Positions 1 to 6,112 of a stretch of 9,432 nt of DNA are shown piece after piece. The stretch comes from an uncultured Acidaminococcus sp. GTDB lineage: Bacteria > Bacillota_C > Negativicutes > Acidaminococcales > Acidaminococcaceae. Numbering within the stretch: the stretch's first letter is position 1; each line of letters opens with the position of its first letter. Where the stretch lies: the NCBI GenBank assembly GCA_900314165.1, contig OMUE01000090.1:1-9432 (forward strand), in the 5' to 3' direction. A program made the translations under genes and the position numbers. The notes under the pieces are model-generated. The model saw nothing but the letters and a program-made list of their open reading frames with translations, was not told the origin of the DNA and did no database searches.

Positions 1-38
1 CTTATCTTTTGTTTTAATTCCACTTCTTTGCTATCCTT

Positions 39-47
39 TGCTATAAT
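39..47 (+). promoter_or_regulatory. Extended -10 promoter of the first flavoprotein gene
   Basis: The sequence TGCTATAAT is a perfect extended -10 element (TGN plus TATAAT at 42-47). It would start transcription near position 54, about 50 bp before the start codon at 103. No good -35 box lies at the right distance, which fits an extended -10 promoter. The -10 box is overlapped by the second copy of a 9-bp direct repeat, CTTTGCTAT, at 26-34 and 36-44. That repeat could be a regulator site or chance. Confidence 0.6.
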
Positions 48-102
48 AAAAATATCTGCCATGTCCTAATTCAGTGAATAATGCTATGAAAGGAGCTAAG
101 CA

Positions 103-720
103 ATGAAAGTCCTGATGATTAATGGTTCGCCCCATCCTCGGGGCAATACGCGTATTGCTCTTGATGAAATGTGTAAAATTTTTGATGAACAAGCCATTGA
201 AACAGAGATTGTGACCATTGGTAATCAAGCTGTGCGTGGATGTATCGGCTGCTTTACCTGCAGGAAAAGCGGAAAATGTATCTTTGAGGACTGCGTAAAT
301 ATTCTGGCAAAGAAATTCGAACAGGCTGACGGACTCATCATCGCTACACCGGTCTATTTCGCCTCAGCCAATGCTACTCTCATTGCCGTTCTCGACCGCC
401 TGTTCACCAGTGCCCCTTTTGATAAAACCATGAAGGTCGGAGCTTCCGTTGTGGTCTGCCGCCGCGGCGGAGCATCGGCAACATTTGACGAGCTGAATAA
501 ATATCTCATGGGTACCGGGATGGCTATTGCTTCCAGCCAGTACTGGAACAGCGTCCACGGCTACCTGCCCGGCGAGGCCACCCAGGATGCGGAAGGTCTC
601 CAAACTATGCGCACGTTGGCACGCAACATGACCTTCCTTATGAAGAGCATCGCCCTTGGCAAAGAAGCATTCGGCCTGCCGGAAAAAGAAGAATGGATAG
701 GAACCCATTTTATCCGTTAA
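103..720 (+). CDS. Flavodoxin-fold NAD(P)H-dependent oxidoreductase, iron-sulfur flavoprotein type
   Basis: This 205-residue cytoplasmic protein probably binds FMN and moves electrons from NAD(P)H or ferredoxin-like donors to an unknown acceptor. The N-terminus shows the beta1/phosphate-loop signature NGSPHPRGNT (residues 7-16) of the FMN reductase/flavodoxin-2 superfamily. The second flavin-contact segment ATPVYFASAN lies at 81-90. Between them four cysteines (47, 50, 53, 59) form CX2CX2CX5C. This fits the compact cysteine motif that holds a [4Fe-4S] cluster in archaeal iron-sulfur flavoproteins, so a cluster is likely but inferred. The start is set by AAAGGAG at 89-95, 7 bp ahead of ATG. 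The gene is monocistronic as far as can be seen: the next gene converges on it after 37 bp, with no clear terminator between. The physiological substrate cannot be told from sequence. Confidence 0.88.
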   Translation: MKVLMINGSPHPRGNTRIALDEMCKIFDEQAIETEIVTIGNQAVRGCIGCFTCRKSGKCIFEDCVNILAKKFEQADGLIIATPVYFASANATLIAVLDRLFTSAPFDKTMKVGASVVVCRRGGASATFDELNKYLMGTGMAIASSQYWNSVHGYLPGEATQDAEGLQTMRTLARNMTFLMKSIALGKEAFGLPEKEEWIGTHFIR

Positions 721-757
721 CTTAGAAAACAGATAGGAAAGACATTTTTTTACGTCC

Positions 758-1423
758 TCAGGCTTTTTGCTCTGCCAGCCGTTTTCCCAGTTCATAAGCC
801 AGCTGCAGATCAAGAGGGAATGCTTCCTTGCGGCGCTGCATCTTATGTGTGCTGTCAAAAACGGGCATATCATATCTGCTGTAGTCATTGACCTGGCAGG
901 TATCATACGCGTAAAGGGATTCGCAATGGCCGAAGAGCGTGTTAGACATTTGAACCATATTGCCCAGCAGGATGTCATAATGGAATTGCTTTGCCTGTTC
1001 TTCGTTGACATTCATCGTAAAAATAATACCGACAGCCTTCGTACAGTGTGGTTTGCTTAGTGCTATCCCGTTCTTATCAACGGCATAGCGTAAGATTGGG
1101 AACATAAAACGTTCTGCAAAGGACTCTAATTGGGCAGCCGGATGACCGAAATAGACCGGTGCCCCCATAATGATGACATCAGCCTCATGCGCTTTTTCAA
1201 GGACCGGACGCAGGGCATCCCGAATGACGCAGATGCCACCTGACCGGTCCTCTTTCAATTTGCAGGCCAGGCAGCTTCGGCAGCCTGTATAGATGTAATC
1301 ATAGAGATTTACCATTTCTACCGTTGCTCCTGCAGACCCAGCACCTTCTCTGGCTTTTTGTAACAGCTGGTATGTATTCCAATTTTTACGGGGACTTCCA
1401 TTTATAACCATAACATTCATCAT
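758..1423 (-). CDS. Flavodoxin family protein, NAD(P)H-dependent oxidoreductase with CxxCxxC motif
   Basis: This 221-residue protein belongs to the same FMN-binding superfamily as the gene at 103-720 but is clearly divergent from it. It has the loop NGSPRKNWNT (residues 8-17) and the segment GAPVYFGHPAAQLESFAER (87-105). Cysteines at 48, 51, 54 and 65 give CX2CX2CX10C, so the last spacing is longer than in the usual iron-sulfur flavoprotein motif and a cluster is less certain. It is longer at the C-terminus, with an aromatic-rich region before the end. The start is ambiguous: AGGAGG at 1429-1434 is 5 bp from the ATG at 1423 and 8 bp from an in-frame ATG at 1420, which is equally good. It lies 29 bp downstream of the carbonic anhydrase gene on the same strand and is probably cotranscribed with it. 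The substrate is unknown. Confidence 0.85.
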   Translation of the reverse strand: MMNVMVINGSPRKNWNTYQLLQKAREGAGSAGATVEMVNLYDYIYTGCRSCLACKLKEDRSGGICVIRDALRPVLEKAHEADVIIMGAPVYFGHPAAQLESFAERFMFPILRYAVDKNGIALSKPHCTKAVGIIFTMNVNEEQAKQFHYDILLGNMVQMSNTLFGHCESLYAYDTCQVNDYSRYDMPVFDSTHKMQRRKEAFPLDLQLAYELGKRLAEQKA

Positions 1424-1452
1424 AATGACCTCCTGCGGATCTTTATATAATT

Positions 1453-2013
1453 TTATTCAAGGAACTCTACTCTTCCCGTATCCACTTCATACACAGCGGG
1501 GACCACTTCCACCCCATTGTTTTTAAAATCATGGATAAAGGCGTTGCGGATCTGATCCGCATTGTAACGGGCATTCAGGATGGAAGCCTTTTCATCATCC
1601 GTTTCCGTGCCGATGGCCTGTTCGATTTCCTCCACAATGGAACCAATGTAGCCTCCCTTTTCGTGATGGATGGCTGCCCCAACGGCTCCGCAATGGGTGT
1701 GGCCCAAAACCACCACCAGGCGGGTCCCCAGATGGCTGGCTGCATATTCTATGCTGCCCAGCTGATGGTTATCGATGACGTTGCCGGCTACCCGGATGAC
1801 GAACAATTCCCCGATACCGGCAGAAAAAACAGCTTCCGGTATGACCCGGGAATCAGAACAAGCCAGGATGATGGCATAGGGGAACTGGCCCTCCCGGGCA
1901 GTCTTTTCCCGGATTTCAGGTGATACATCTCCCTCGTTCGTCTTTGCCTGCAGGTATGTTTCATTGCCAGCCTTCAGCCTGGCCAAAGCCTCACGGGGCG
2001 GTACTATAGGCAT
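1453..2013 (-). CDS. Beta-class carbonic anhydrase
   Basis: This zinc enzyme interconverts CO2 and bicarbonate in the cytoplasm, supplying bicarbonate to carboxylases or helping pH balance. The 186-residue length is normal for a compact bacterial beta-class enzyme. The signature CSDSR (residues 52-56) supplies zinc ligand Cys52 and the catalytic Asp54-Arg56 dyad. HTHCGA (105-110) supplies zinc ligands His105 and Cys108. The segment FVIRVAGNVID (71-81) is the conserved strand-turn of the family. The start is chosen from AAAGGAAG at 2023-2030, 9 bp before ATG. An extended -10 promoter lies just upstream, and the following flavoprotein gene is close enough to share the transcript. All catalytic residues are present, so activity is expected. 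A plain family name is used because several cytoplasmic subtypes cannot be separated by eye. Confidence 0.95.
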   Translation of the reverse strand: MPIVPPREALARLKAGNETYLQAKTNEGDVSPEIREKTAREGQFPYAIILACSDSRVIPEAVFSAGIGELFVIRVAGNVIDNHQLGSIEYAASHLGTRLVVVLGHTHCGAVGAAIHHEKGGYIGSIVEEIEQAIGTETDDEKASILNARYNADQIRNAFIHDFKNNGVEVVPAVYEVDTGRVEFLE

Positions 2014-2052
2014 AAAGCAACGCTTCCTTTCTATGTACTTTTCTTGACTATG

Positions 2053-2061
2053 ATTATATCA
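2053..2061 (-). promoter_or_regulatory. Extended -10 promoter of the carbonic anhydrase unit
   Basis: Read on the reverse strand the sequence is TGATATAAT, a perfect TATAAT with the TGN extension. The start point would be near 2046, giving a leader of about 33 nt up to the ATG at 2013, with the ribosome site inside it. No TTGACA-like box lies at 16-18 bp. Where a -35 box would be, the DNA is the arm of the hairpin at 2075-2102. Confidence 0.6.
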
Positions 2062-2067
2062 TATACG

Positions 2068-2102
2068 AAAAAGAGGCTGTGAAAAAATCAATTTTCACAG
2101 CC
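2068..2102 (-). terminator. Rho-independent terminator, probably of the tetR-yfcC-pepD operon
   Basis: Perfect 11-bp arms (2075-2085 and 2092-2102, GGCTGTGAAAA and its complement) enclose a 6-nt loop. On the reverse strand the stem is followed by TCTTTTT (2074 down to 2068), the layout of an intrinsic terminator. It is about 120 bp beyond the pepD stop codon and just before the carbonic anhydrase promoter, so it would insulate that promoter from read-through. Confidence 0.7.
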
Positions 2103-2183
2103 CCTTACCCTTAGCGAGTAACGAGTGACAATGCCCTGTAATCAAGGGCGAGTGACAACAGTGGCTGTGATTTTTTCACAGCC
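2075..2183. repeat. Small structured intergenic element with 16-bp inverted ends
   Basis: The 16-mer GGCTGTGAAAAAATCA at 2075-2090 recurs exactly, in inverted orientation, at 2168-2183. Each end is itself part of a hairpin (2075-2102 and 2157-2189), and each hairpin has a T-tract on its outer side. The 55 bp between the hairpins holds a 10-bp direct repeat CGAGTGACAA (2122-2131 and 2149-2158) and a small GCCCT/AGGGC stem (2133-2137 and 2145-2149). No protein is encoded. It resembles a REP-like or miniature non-autonomous repeat rather than a gene. Whether it is multicopy cannot be seen from one window. Confidence 0.55.
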
Positions 2184-2195
2184 ACTGTTTATTTT
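2157..2195 (+). terminator. Strong hairpin with forward-strand T-tract
   Basis: A perfect 14-bp stem (2157-2170 with 2176-2189, AACAGTGGCTGTGA) closes a five-T loop. On the forward strand it runs into TTTATTTT at 2188-2195, as an intrinsic terminator would. No forward gene ends here, so on that strand it could only stop antisense transcription entering the pepD operon. On the reverse strand it lies 34 bp past the pepD stop codon but lacks a T-tract, so there it may act as a 3' mRNA-protecting stem. Confidence 0.5.
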
Positions 2196-2223
2196 GCCGC
2201 GTAAAGTCGTTTTTTATATCTTT

Positions 2224-3702
2224 TTATTGAATTTCTTTTACCAATTCCTTGAGCAAATTATAGATTCGCAGGGTACTAGCCACACTGAGCCGTTCCTGAG
2301 GAGCGTGGAGATCCCAGCAGTCGGGACCCAGGGAGATGGCGTCCAGGTCCGGCTTACTTGCCAATAGGCCGCCGCATTCCAGACCTGTATGGATGGGCGT
2401 AGCCTCCATGGAGTGCCCATAAAGCCTGCTATAGATAGCCTGCACCTGAGGTACCAGCCTGGAATCCGGATTGTAGGGCCAACCCGGGTAGGCAGCAAAT
2501 TTCTCGCAGGTTCCTCCTGCCAATTTGGCCAGCAGCTGAATCTTAGTAAGCAGGTATTCAGCTTTAGAACCGTAGGTGGTTCGGATCTCGTACACGGCAA
2601 CAAACCGGTTTTCTTCTGCTTCCAGATGGATTTCTCCCAGGTTATCCGAGCTTTGGACGATAGTGGTCAGAGTGCTGTTGTGTTCGGAAATGCCGTCGGG
2701 GGACAGCACTAAAATCCGAAGGAATTGGTCCGTGGATTCCTTGCTGACCACAAAACCGCTGACTGGAGTTTCTATAGCTTCTACTGCGACTGCCATAGCT
2801 TGCGCCGCTGCTCCATATTCCCGTTTGATGTTTCGTGCTTCCCCTTCCACTTGATTCCGGAAGGTCGCTTCCTGCGCTTTGGGCACCAGGACGACAGCTT
2901 CCGCTTCTCTGGGGATGGCCAGCCGGAATGTACCACCTTCCAAGGAAGCAATCTGCAAGGGCATGGCCTGACGGGCACTCAGCAGCAGACGGCCCAGGAG
3001 CACATTGGCATTTCCCCTGCCCCGGTGAATATCTTCTCCAGAATGGCCGCCCAGCAGGCCTGACAGCCTGACGTGGAGGCAGAGGCTATCCTTAGCAGCT
3101 CGTTCCCAGGTTACAGGCAGAGAGAGCCTGACCCCGAATCCTCCACAGCTGCCGGTCACAGAATGGGTCTCTACTGCATTGTCTATATTGATGAGGTATT
3201 TCGCATGGCTGTCGGACAGGTCGGCGTTCTGGGCGCCGCTCATGTCCTCTTCTTCCGCTGTGGTAAACAAGGCTTCCAGTTCCGGATGGGGGAAATCTGG
3301 CTCCTCCAAAAGAGCCATAATCAGCGCTACCCCGATGCCATCATCGGCACCCAGCGTGGTCCGGCCGCCGGTGGAGAGCAGGTCTCCCTGAAGCTCCAGG
3401 GGAATGGGATCCTTGGCAAAATCGTGGTCTATCCCCGGTGCCTTCTGGCACACCATATCCAGGTGAGCCTGCAGCAGCACCGTCGGCTTTTCTTCATAGC
3501 CCGGTGTGGCCGATTTCCGGATGTACACGTTGTGCCAGGCATCCTGCCGGGCTTTCAGGCCCAGGCTTAGGGCCCAGCCATATACGTAGTCGCTGATGGC
3601 TTTTTCCTGAAAAGAAGGATGGGGAATCTGGCAAAGTTTAGCGAAGTGATGAAAAATCCTATTCTGCAGCAGTTCTGGTAAAGTAGTGTAAGTGGTCTTC
3701 AT
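2224..3702 (-). CDS. pepD: Xaa-His dipeptidase (aminoacyl-histidine dipeptidase), peptidase family M20C
   Basis: This cytosolic dinuclear zinc peptidase hydrolyses dipeptides, classically those with C-terminal histidine, and frees amino acids. It has 492 residues, against about 485 in E. coli PepD. Metal and catalytic residues are in family order: His80 and Asp82 in QAHLDMV, Asp120 in TTLGADDGIG, Glu150-Glu151 in TTAEEED, Asp174 in INIDNA and His466 in WDLHAPQE. The M20C hallmark GGHSGEDIHRGRGNAN spans 218-233. Start chosen: AAGAAGGA at about 3709-3716 is 6 bp before the ATG at 3702. An upstream in-frame ATG at 3750 would lie inside the carrier gene and lacks this site. It is the last gene of the operon, 16 bp after the carrier stop codon. 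The pairing suggests that the carrier and this enzyme handle peptide-derived nutrients. The family call is firm; the exact dipeptide range is not. Confidence 0.95.
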   Translation of the reverse strand: MKTTYTTLPELLQNRIFHHFAKLCQIPHPSFQEKAISDYVYGWALSLGLKARQDAWHNVYIRKSATPGYEEKPTVLLQAHLDMVCQKAPGIDHDFAKDPIPLELQGDLLSTGGRTTLGADDGIGVALIMALLEEPDFPHPELEALFTTAEEEDMSGAQNADLSDSHAKYLINIDNAVETHSVTGSCGGFGVRLSLPVTWERAAKDSLCLHVRLSGLLGGHSGEDIHRGRGNANVLLGRLLLSARQAMPLQIASLEGGTFRLAIPREAEAVVLVPKAQEATFRNQVEGEARNIKREYGAAAQAMAVAVEAIETPVSGFVVSKESTDQFLRILVLSPDGISEHNSTLTTIVQSSDNLGEIHLEAEENRFVAVYEIRTTYGSKAEYLLTKIQLLAKLAGGTCEKFAAYPGWPYNPDSRLVPQVQAIYSRLYGHSMEATPIHTGLECGGLLASKPDLDAISLGPDCWDLHAPQERLSVASTLRIYNLLKELVKEIQ

Positions 3703-3718
3703 GGCAGGTCCTTCTTTC

Positions 3719-5134
3719 TCAGAACGGACCGTAATGGATGGTGGCAGCAATGCCCAGGAAGATAAAGGCGATAAGCCACCAGATAGCGAACAGGGGCAGC
3801 AGCCAGCGGAACCATTTGCCGAAGGAAATATGAGCCATTGCGCAGGCGGCTACTACTTCCCCGCTGGTTGGTGCCAGCACGTTGGTAAAGGCATCCCCCA
3901 TCTGGAAGGCCAGCACGGCGGTCTGCCGGGTCAGGCCGATGAGATCTGCCAGAGGAGCCATAAGCGGCATGGTAATGGCCGCCTGGCCGCTGCCGGAGGG
4001 TACTAAGATGTTGAAGATGTCCTGCACCATGAACATGCCGATAGCGCTCAGGACAGGAGGCAGGCCGTTCAACAGGCCCGCCATGGCATGGATGATAGTG
4101 TCCATGATGTGGGCATTCTGCATGATCAGCACGGCCGCGTTACACATGCCGATGACGATGTTAGCAAACAGCAGGTTGCCGCAGCCTTTCAGGAAGGCGT
4201 CAGCAATTTCCCCGGGCTTCAGGCCCCCTACGACACCGCTGAGCAGGCCGCAGAACAGGAACAGGGCGGATAATTCATCGATAAAGAAGTCCAGCTTCAT
4301 AACGCCGTAGATGACGGCCACGATGGTCAGCAGGAACAGTACCAGCACGATCTTATGACGAGTCGTCATATACGGGATTTCTTCCAGTTCCATCTGGGTA
4401 TTGTATTTCCGGTCTTCTTCGTACACGGTACTGCTGGTGGGATTGGCTTTCACGTGTTTGGCATAGCGCAGTACGTACAGGATGGTTGCGGTCAGCAGCG
4501 TCACAAACAGGGCGGCCCGCAGCTGGATGCCGGAGAACATGGGCAGGCCCGCAATCCCTTGAGCTACACCGACGGTGAACGGATTCGTCAGGGCACCGGC
4601 GTAGCCTACAGCCGCAGCGCCGAAGACGATACCGATAGCAGTCAGGGAATCGAAGCCCATGGCCACGGACACCCCGATGACCAGCGGCGTGAAGGCCAGG
4701 AATTCTTCAAAGTTGCCGGCAAAGGCGGAGCCGCAGGCGAAAATGACCATGCAGGCTGGAATCATGAGCAGCTCCCGACCTTTCATCTTCTTCACCACAT
4801 TGGCCAGGCCCGCACCGGTAGCACCCGTAGCGTCCAGGATGGAGAACATGCCGCCGATGATGAACAGGAAAGAAATGATACCCGTAGCATTCTGCAGGCC
4901 AAGGGTCAGGGATTCAAACAGGTAGAACAAAGAGGCAGGTTTCTGGGCAATGTAGTGGAAGGTAGCAGGATCCACGATTTTCTTCTTCGTAGCGGGATCC
5001 ACAATCCGGTCGAATTCCCCGGCGGGTACCACATAACTGGCAATAAAGGCCAGCAAGATGATGATGGCCAAAAGAACCATGGGGTTCAGGGCATGGAGGG
5101 ATAACCCTTTTTTCTTTTCTTTTTCATCGGACAT
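3719..5134 (-). CDS. YfcC/DcuC-family inner-membrane carrier (putative amino acid or peptide transporter)
   Basis: This 471-residue polytopic membrane protein has about 10-12 hydrophobic segments, the first at residues 18-36. A charged KEKKKG N-terminus in front suggests a cytoplasmic start. Family features are VPAGEF (36-41), the re-entrant-like stretch NPFTVGVAQGIAG (184-196), VPSGSGQAA (378-386) and, after RQTAVLAFQMGD, the motif APTSGE (421-426). These match the YfcC group of the C4-dicarboxylate/ArcD-like carriers, often labelled basic amino acid antiporters. The true substrate is unproven. The start at 5134 has AAAGGAG at 5144-5150, 9 bp away. A longer frame to 5218 would overlap the tetR gene and lacks such a site. 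An unusual tandem IVDPAT repeat lies in the first external loop (44-49 and 53-58). Its place between a TetR gene and a dipeptidase suggests uptake of peptides or exchange of amino acids, by inference. Confidence 0.9.
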   Translation of the reverse strand: MSDEKEKKKGLSLHALNPMVLLAIIILLAFIASYVVPAGEFDRIVDPATKKKIVDPATFHYIAQKPASLFYLFESLTLGLQNATGIISFLFIIGGMFSILDATGATGAGLANVVKKMKGRELLMIPACMVIFACGSAFAGNFEEFLAFTPLVIGVSVAMGFDSLTAIGIVFGAAAVGYAGALTNPFTVGVAQGIAGLPMFSGIQLRAALFVTLLTATILYVLRYAKHVKANPTSSTVYEEDRKYNTQMELEEIPYMTTRHKIVLVLFLLTIVAVIYGVMKLDFFIDELSALFLFCGLLSGVVGGLKPGEIADAFLKGCGNLLFANIVIGMCNAAVLIMQNAHIMDTIIHAMAGLLNGLPPVLSAIGMFMVQDIFNILVPSGSGQAAITMPLMAPLADLIGLTRQTAVLAFQMGDAFTNVLAPTSGEVVAACAMAHISFGKWFRWLLPLFAIWWLIAFIFLGIAATIHYGPF

Positions 5135-5180
5135 TTTGACACGCTCCTTTTGCCTTTCCAGGCTATGTATAGTTTGATAT

Positions 5181-5873
5181 TTACTGATCCGGACCCGAAT
5201 GGGCCAGGATATAGTCAAACAAGGTCATGAAGCGCTGCTGCAGAGCTTCTTTATCCAGCTTCGGACCGGCCAGGCAGGCCTTGTGGATATAGCTTTCGTG
5301 GAGAGCGATGATCAGCTCCAGGGTCATTTCTTCTTTCTCCGGTGCTACGAAACCATCCTGCACCATATGACTCATGATAATCCGGTCCCGGTCTACCAGG
5401 GTGCCCCGGATGACCATCTGTTGCACGTCTTCAGGAAGGCCTTCCAGCTGTTCCGGAAACAGGTCCTGGTAATAGGTCCGGACTACTTCCGTCATACGGC
5501 CGCTATACCGGCCGAAGAACATATTGTAAAAGATTTCCGGGTCCTGGAACGCAAAATGATTGAAACAGGTATAGACCGTCTTGTACCGCTCCAGAGAGGT
5601 CATGTGATTGTCCAGAGAATCTTTCAATAACAGGATGTAATCCCGCAGATACCCTACAGAACCATAGAGGATCAGGTATTCCAGGTCCGGGAAATAATTA
5701 TAAAGTGTGGCGCTGTTATAGCCTGCCTCCGCCGCAATCCGCCGGATACTGGCTCCCTGGATGCCGTCATGCTTCAGGATATTCTCTGTAGCCTTGACAA
5801 AATAAGCCATATTCCGCTTCTGCCTGAGGGTCAATGAGCGCTGCTGTAGTTCAGGTGTTGCTTTTTTCTCCAT
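5181..5873 (-). CDS. TetR/AcrR-family transcriptional regulator
   Basis: This 230-residue regulator is the first gene of the operon with the carrier and the dipeptidase. The N-terminal DNA-binding domain (about residues 18-68) has the typical TetR helix-turn-helix, with ASIRRIAAEAGYNSATLYNYF at 41-61 (the pattern S-x2-x-IA-x-A-G-x5-Y-x-F) and a following leucine-rich helix. The C-terminal 150 residues are helical, rich in Met, Tyr and Phe, and should form the ligand and dimer domain. It contains no motif that names the ligand. The start is supported by AAAGGCGG at 5880-5887, 6 bp before ATG. The gene diverges from eamA across a shared 239-bp control region, the usual position for a regulator acting on itself and its neighbour. 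Likely targets are the 5971-6074 region, by inference from position and symmetry. Confidence 0.92.
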   Translation of the reverse strand: MEKKATPELQQRSLTLRQKRNMAYFVKATENILKHDGIQGASIRRIAAEAGYNSATLYNYFPDLEYLILYGSVGYLRDYILLLKDSLDNHMTSLERYKTVYTCFNHFAFQDPEIFYNMFFGRYSGRMTEVVRTYYQDLFPEQLEGLPEDVQQMVIRGTLVDRDRIIMSHMVQDGFVAPEKEEMTLELIIALHESYIHKACLAGPKLDKEALQQRFMTLFDYILAHSGPDQ

Positions 5874-5908
5874 ACAAATCCGCCTTTCATTCGTTTCCTA
5901 TAGTGGGC

Positions 5909-5930
5909 GGCCTTATCTTACGATAAGGCC
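5909..5930 (-). other. Leader hairpin with GNRA-type loop upstream of tetR
   Basis: A perfect 9-bp inverted repeat GGCCTTATC/GATAAGGCC spans 5909-5917 and 5922-5930. On the tetR strand the four-base loop reads GTAA, a GNRA tetraloop, which makes a very stable RNA hairpin. It falls in the predicted leader of the tetR operon, between the promoter and the ribosome site, 21 bp before the latter. No T-tract follows, so it is not a simple terminator. It could stabilise the mRNA, bind a protein as RNA, or serve as a DNA operator. Confidence 0.6.
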
Positions 5931-5970
5931 CTACGGGATAGTGCAGACAGAAAGATCATTACAAATCCCT

Positions 5971-5999
5971 ATACTACATTTTACAAATCTCATTGACAA
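5971..5999 (-). promoter_or_regulatory. Probable promoter of the tetR-yfcC-pepD operon
   Basis: On the reverse strand TTGTCA (5994-5999, five of six matches) is followed after 17 bp by TAGTAT (5971-5976, four of six). The start would be near 5964, giving a leader of about 90 nt that includes the 5909-5930 hairpin. Its -35 box overlaps the -35 box of the forward promoter by all but one base, so only one polymerase could bind at a time. The -10 is weak, so the call is moderate. Confidence 0.5.
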
Positions 6000-6022
6000 A
6001 ATGCCAATCCGAATTTTATAAT
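5993..6022 (+). promoter_or_regulatory. Consensus sigma-70-type promoter of eamA
   Basis: TTGACA at 5993-5998 and TATAAT at 6017-6022 are both perfect matches, separated by 18 bp. Transcription should start near 6029, giving a leader of about 84 nt. Such an intrinsically strong promoter next to a TetR gene is usually held down by a repressor. The dyad at 6033-6074 directly downstream is a good place for a block. Confidence 0.8.
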
Positions 6023-6032
6023 AGGTCCAGCG

Positions 6033-6074
6033 GATTTTCTAATCATGATTATATTTTAATCGTGATTGAAAATC
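6033..6074 (+). promoter_or_regulatory. Extended dyad with two AATCRTGATT boxes: candidate operator and leader stem-loop
   Basis: The 12-bp perfect palindrome TAATCATGATTA (6040-6051) is followed by the near copy TAATCGTGATTG (6057-6068), 17 bp centre to centre. Outer arms GATTTTC (6033-6039) and GAAAATC (6068-6074) are also complementary. As RNA the whole region folds into 7 plus 11 pairs with one G-U wobble, a single bulged U at 6040 and a 5-nt loop (6052-6056). As DNA it offers dimer half-sites just after the eamA start point and before its ribosome site at 6098-6104. No T-tract directly follows, so termination is unlikely. The bound protein is unknown; the adjacent TetR is the first candidate. 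Confidence 0.7.
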
Positions 6075-6112
6075 AATAGGGAATTCGAAAATTTTTAAGG
6101 AGATGGGAACTC

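Noticed and set aside
364..1011. Reverse open frame of 215 codons spanning the convergent flavoprotein genes
   Set aside because: It overlaps both real genes in other frames and has no conserved motif or ribosome site.
2044..2072. Forward TTGACT as a -35 box
   Set aside because: No -10-like sequence lies 16-18 bp downstream and no forward gene follows.
3703..3750. Upstream ATG at 3750 as the start of pepD
   Set aside because: It would overlap the carrier's coding end and adds 16 residues absent from the family's usual N-terminus. The ATG at 3702 has a well-placed ribosome site.
4355..5104. Forward open frame of 249 codons opposite the carrier gene
   Set aside because: The product is His/Gln/Gly-rich without hydrophobic core or motif, while the reverse strand encodes a clear membrane carrier with family motifs.
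5135..5218. Upstream ATG at 5218 as the start of the carrier gene
   Set aside because: It would overlap the tetR end by 38 bp and gives a basic, non-family extension. The ATG at 5134 has a clear ribosome site.
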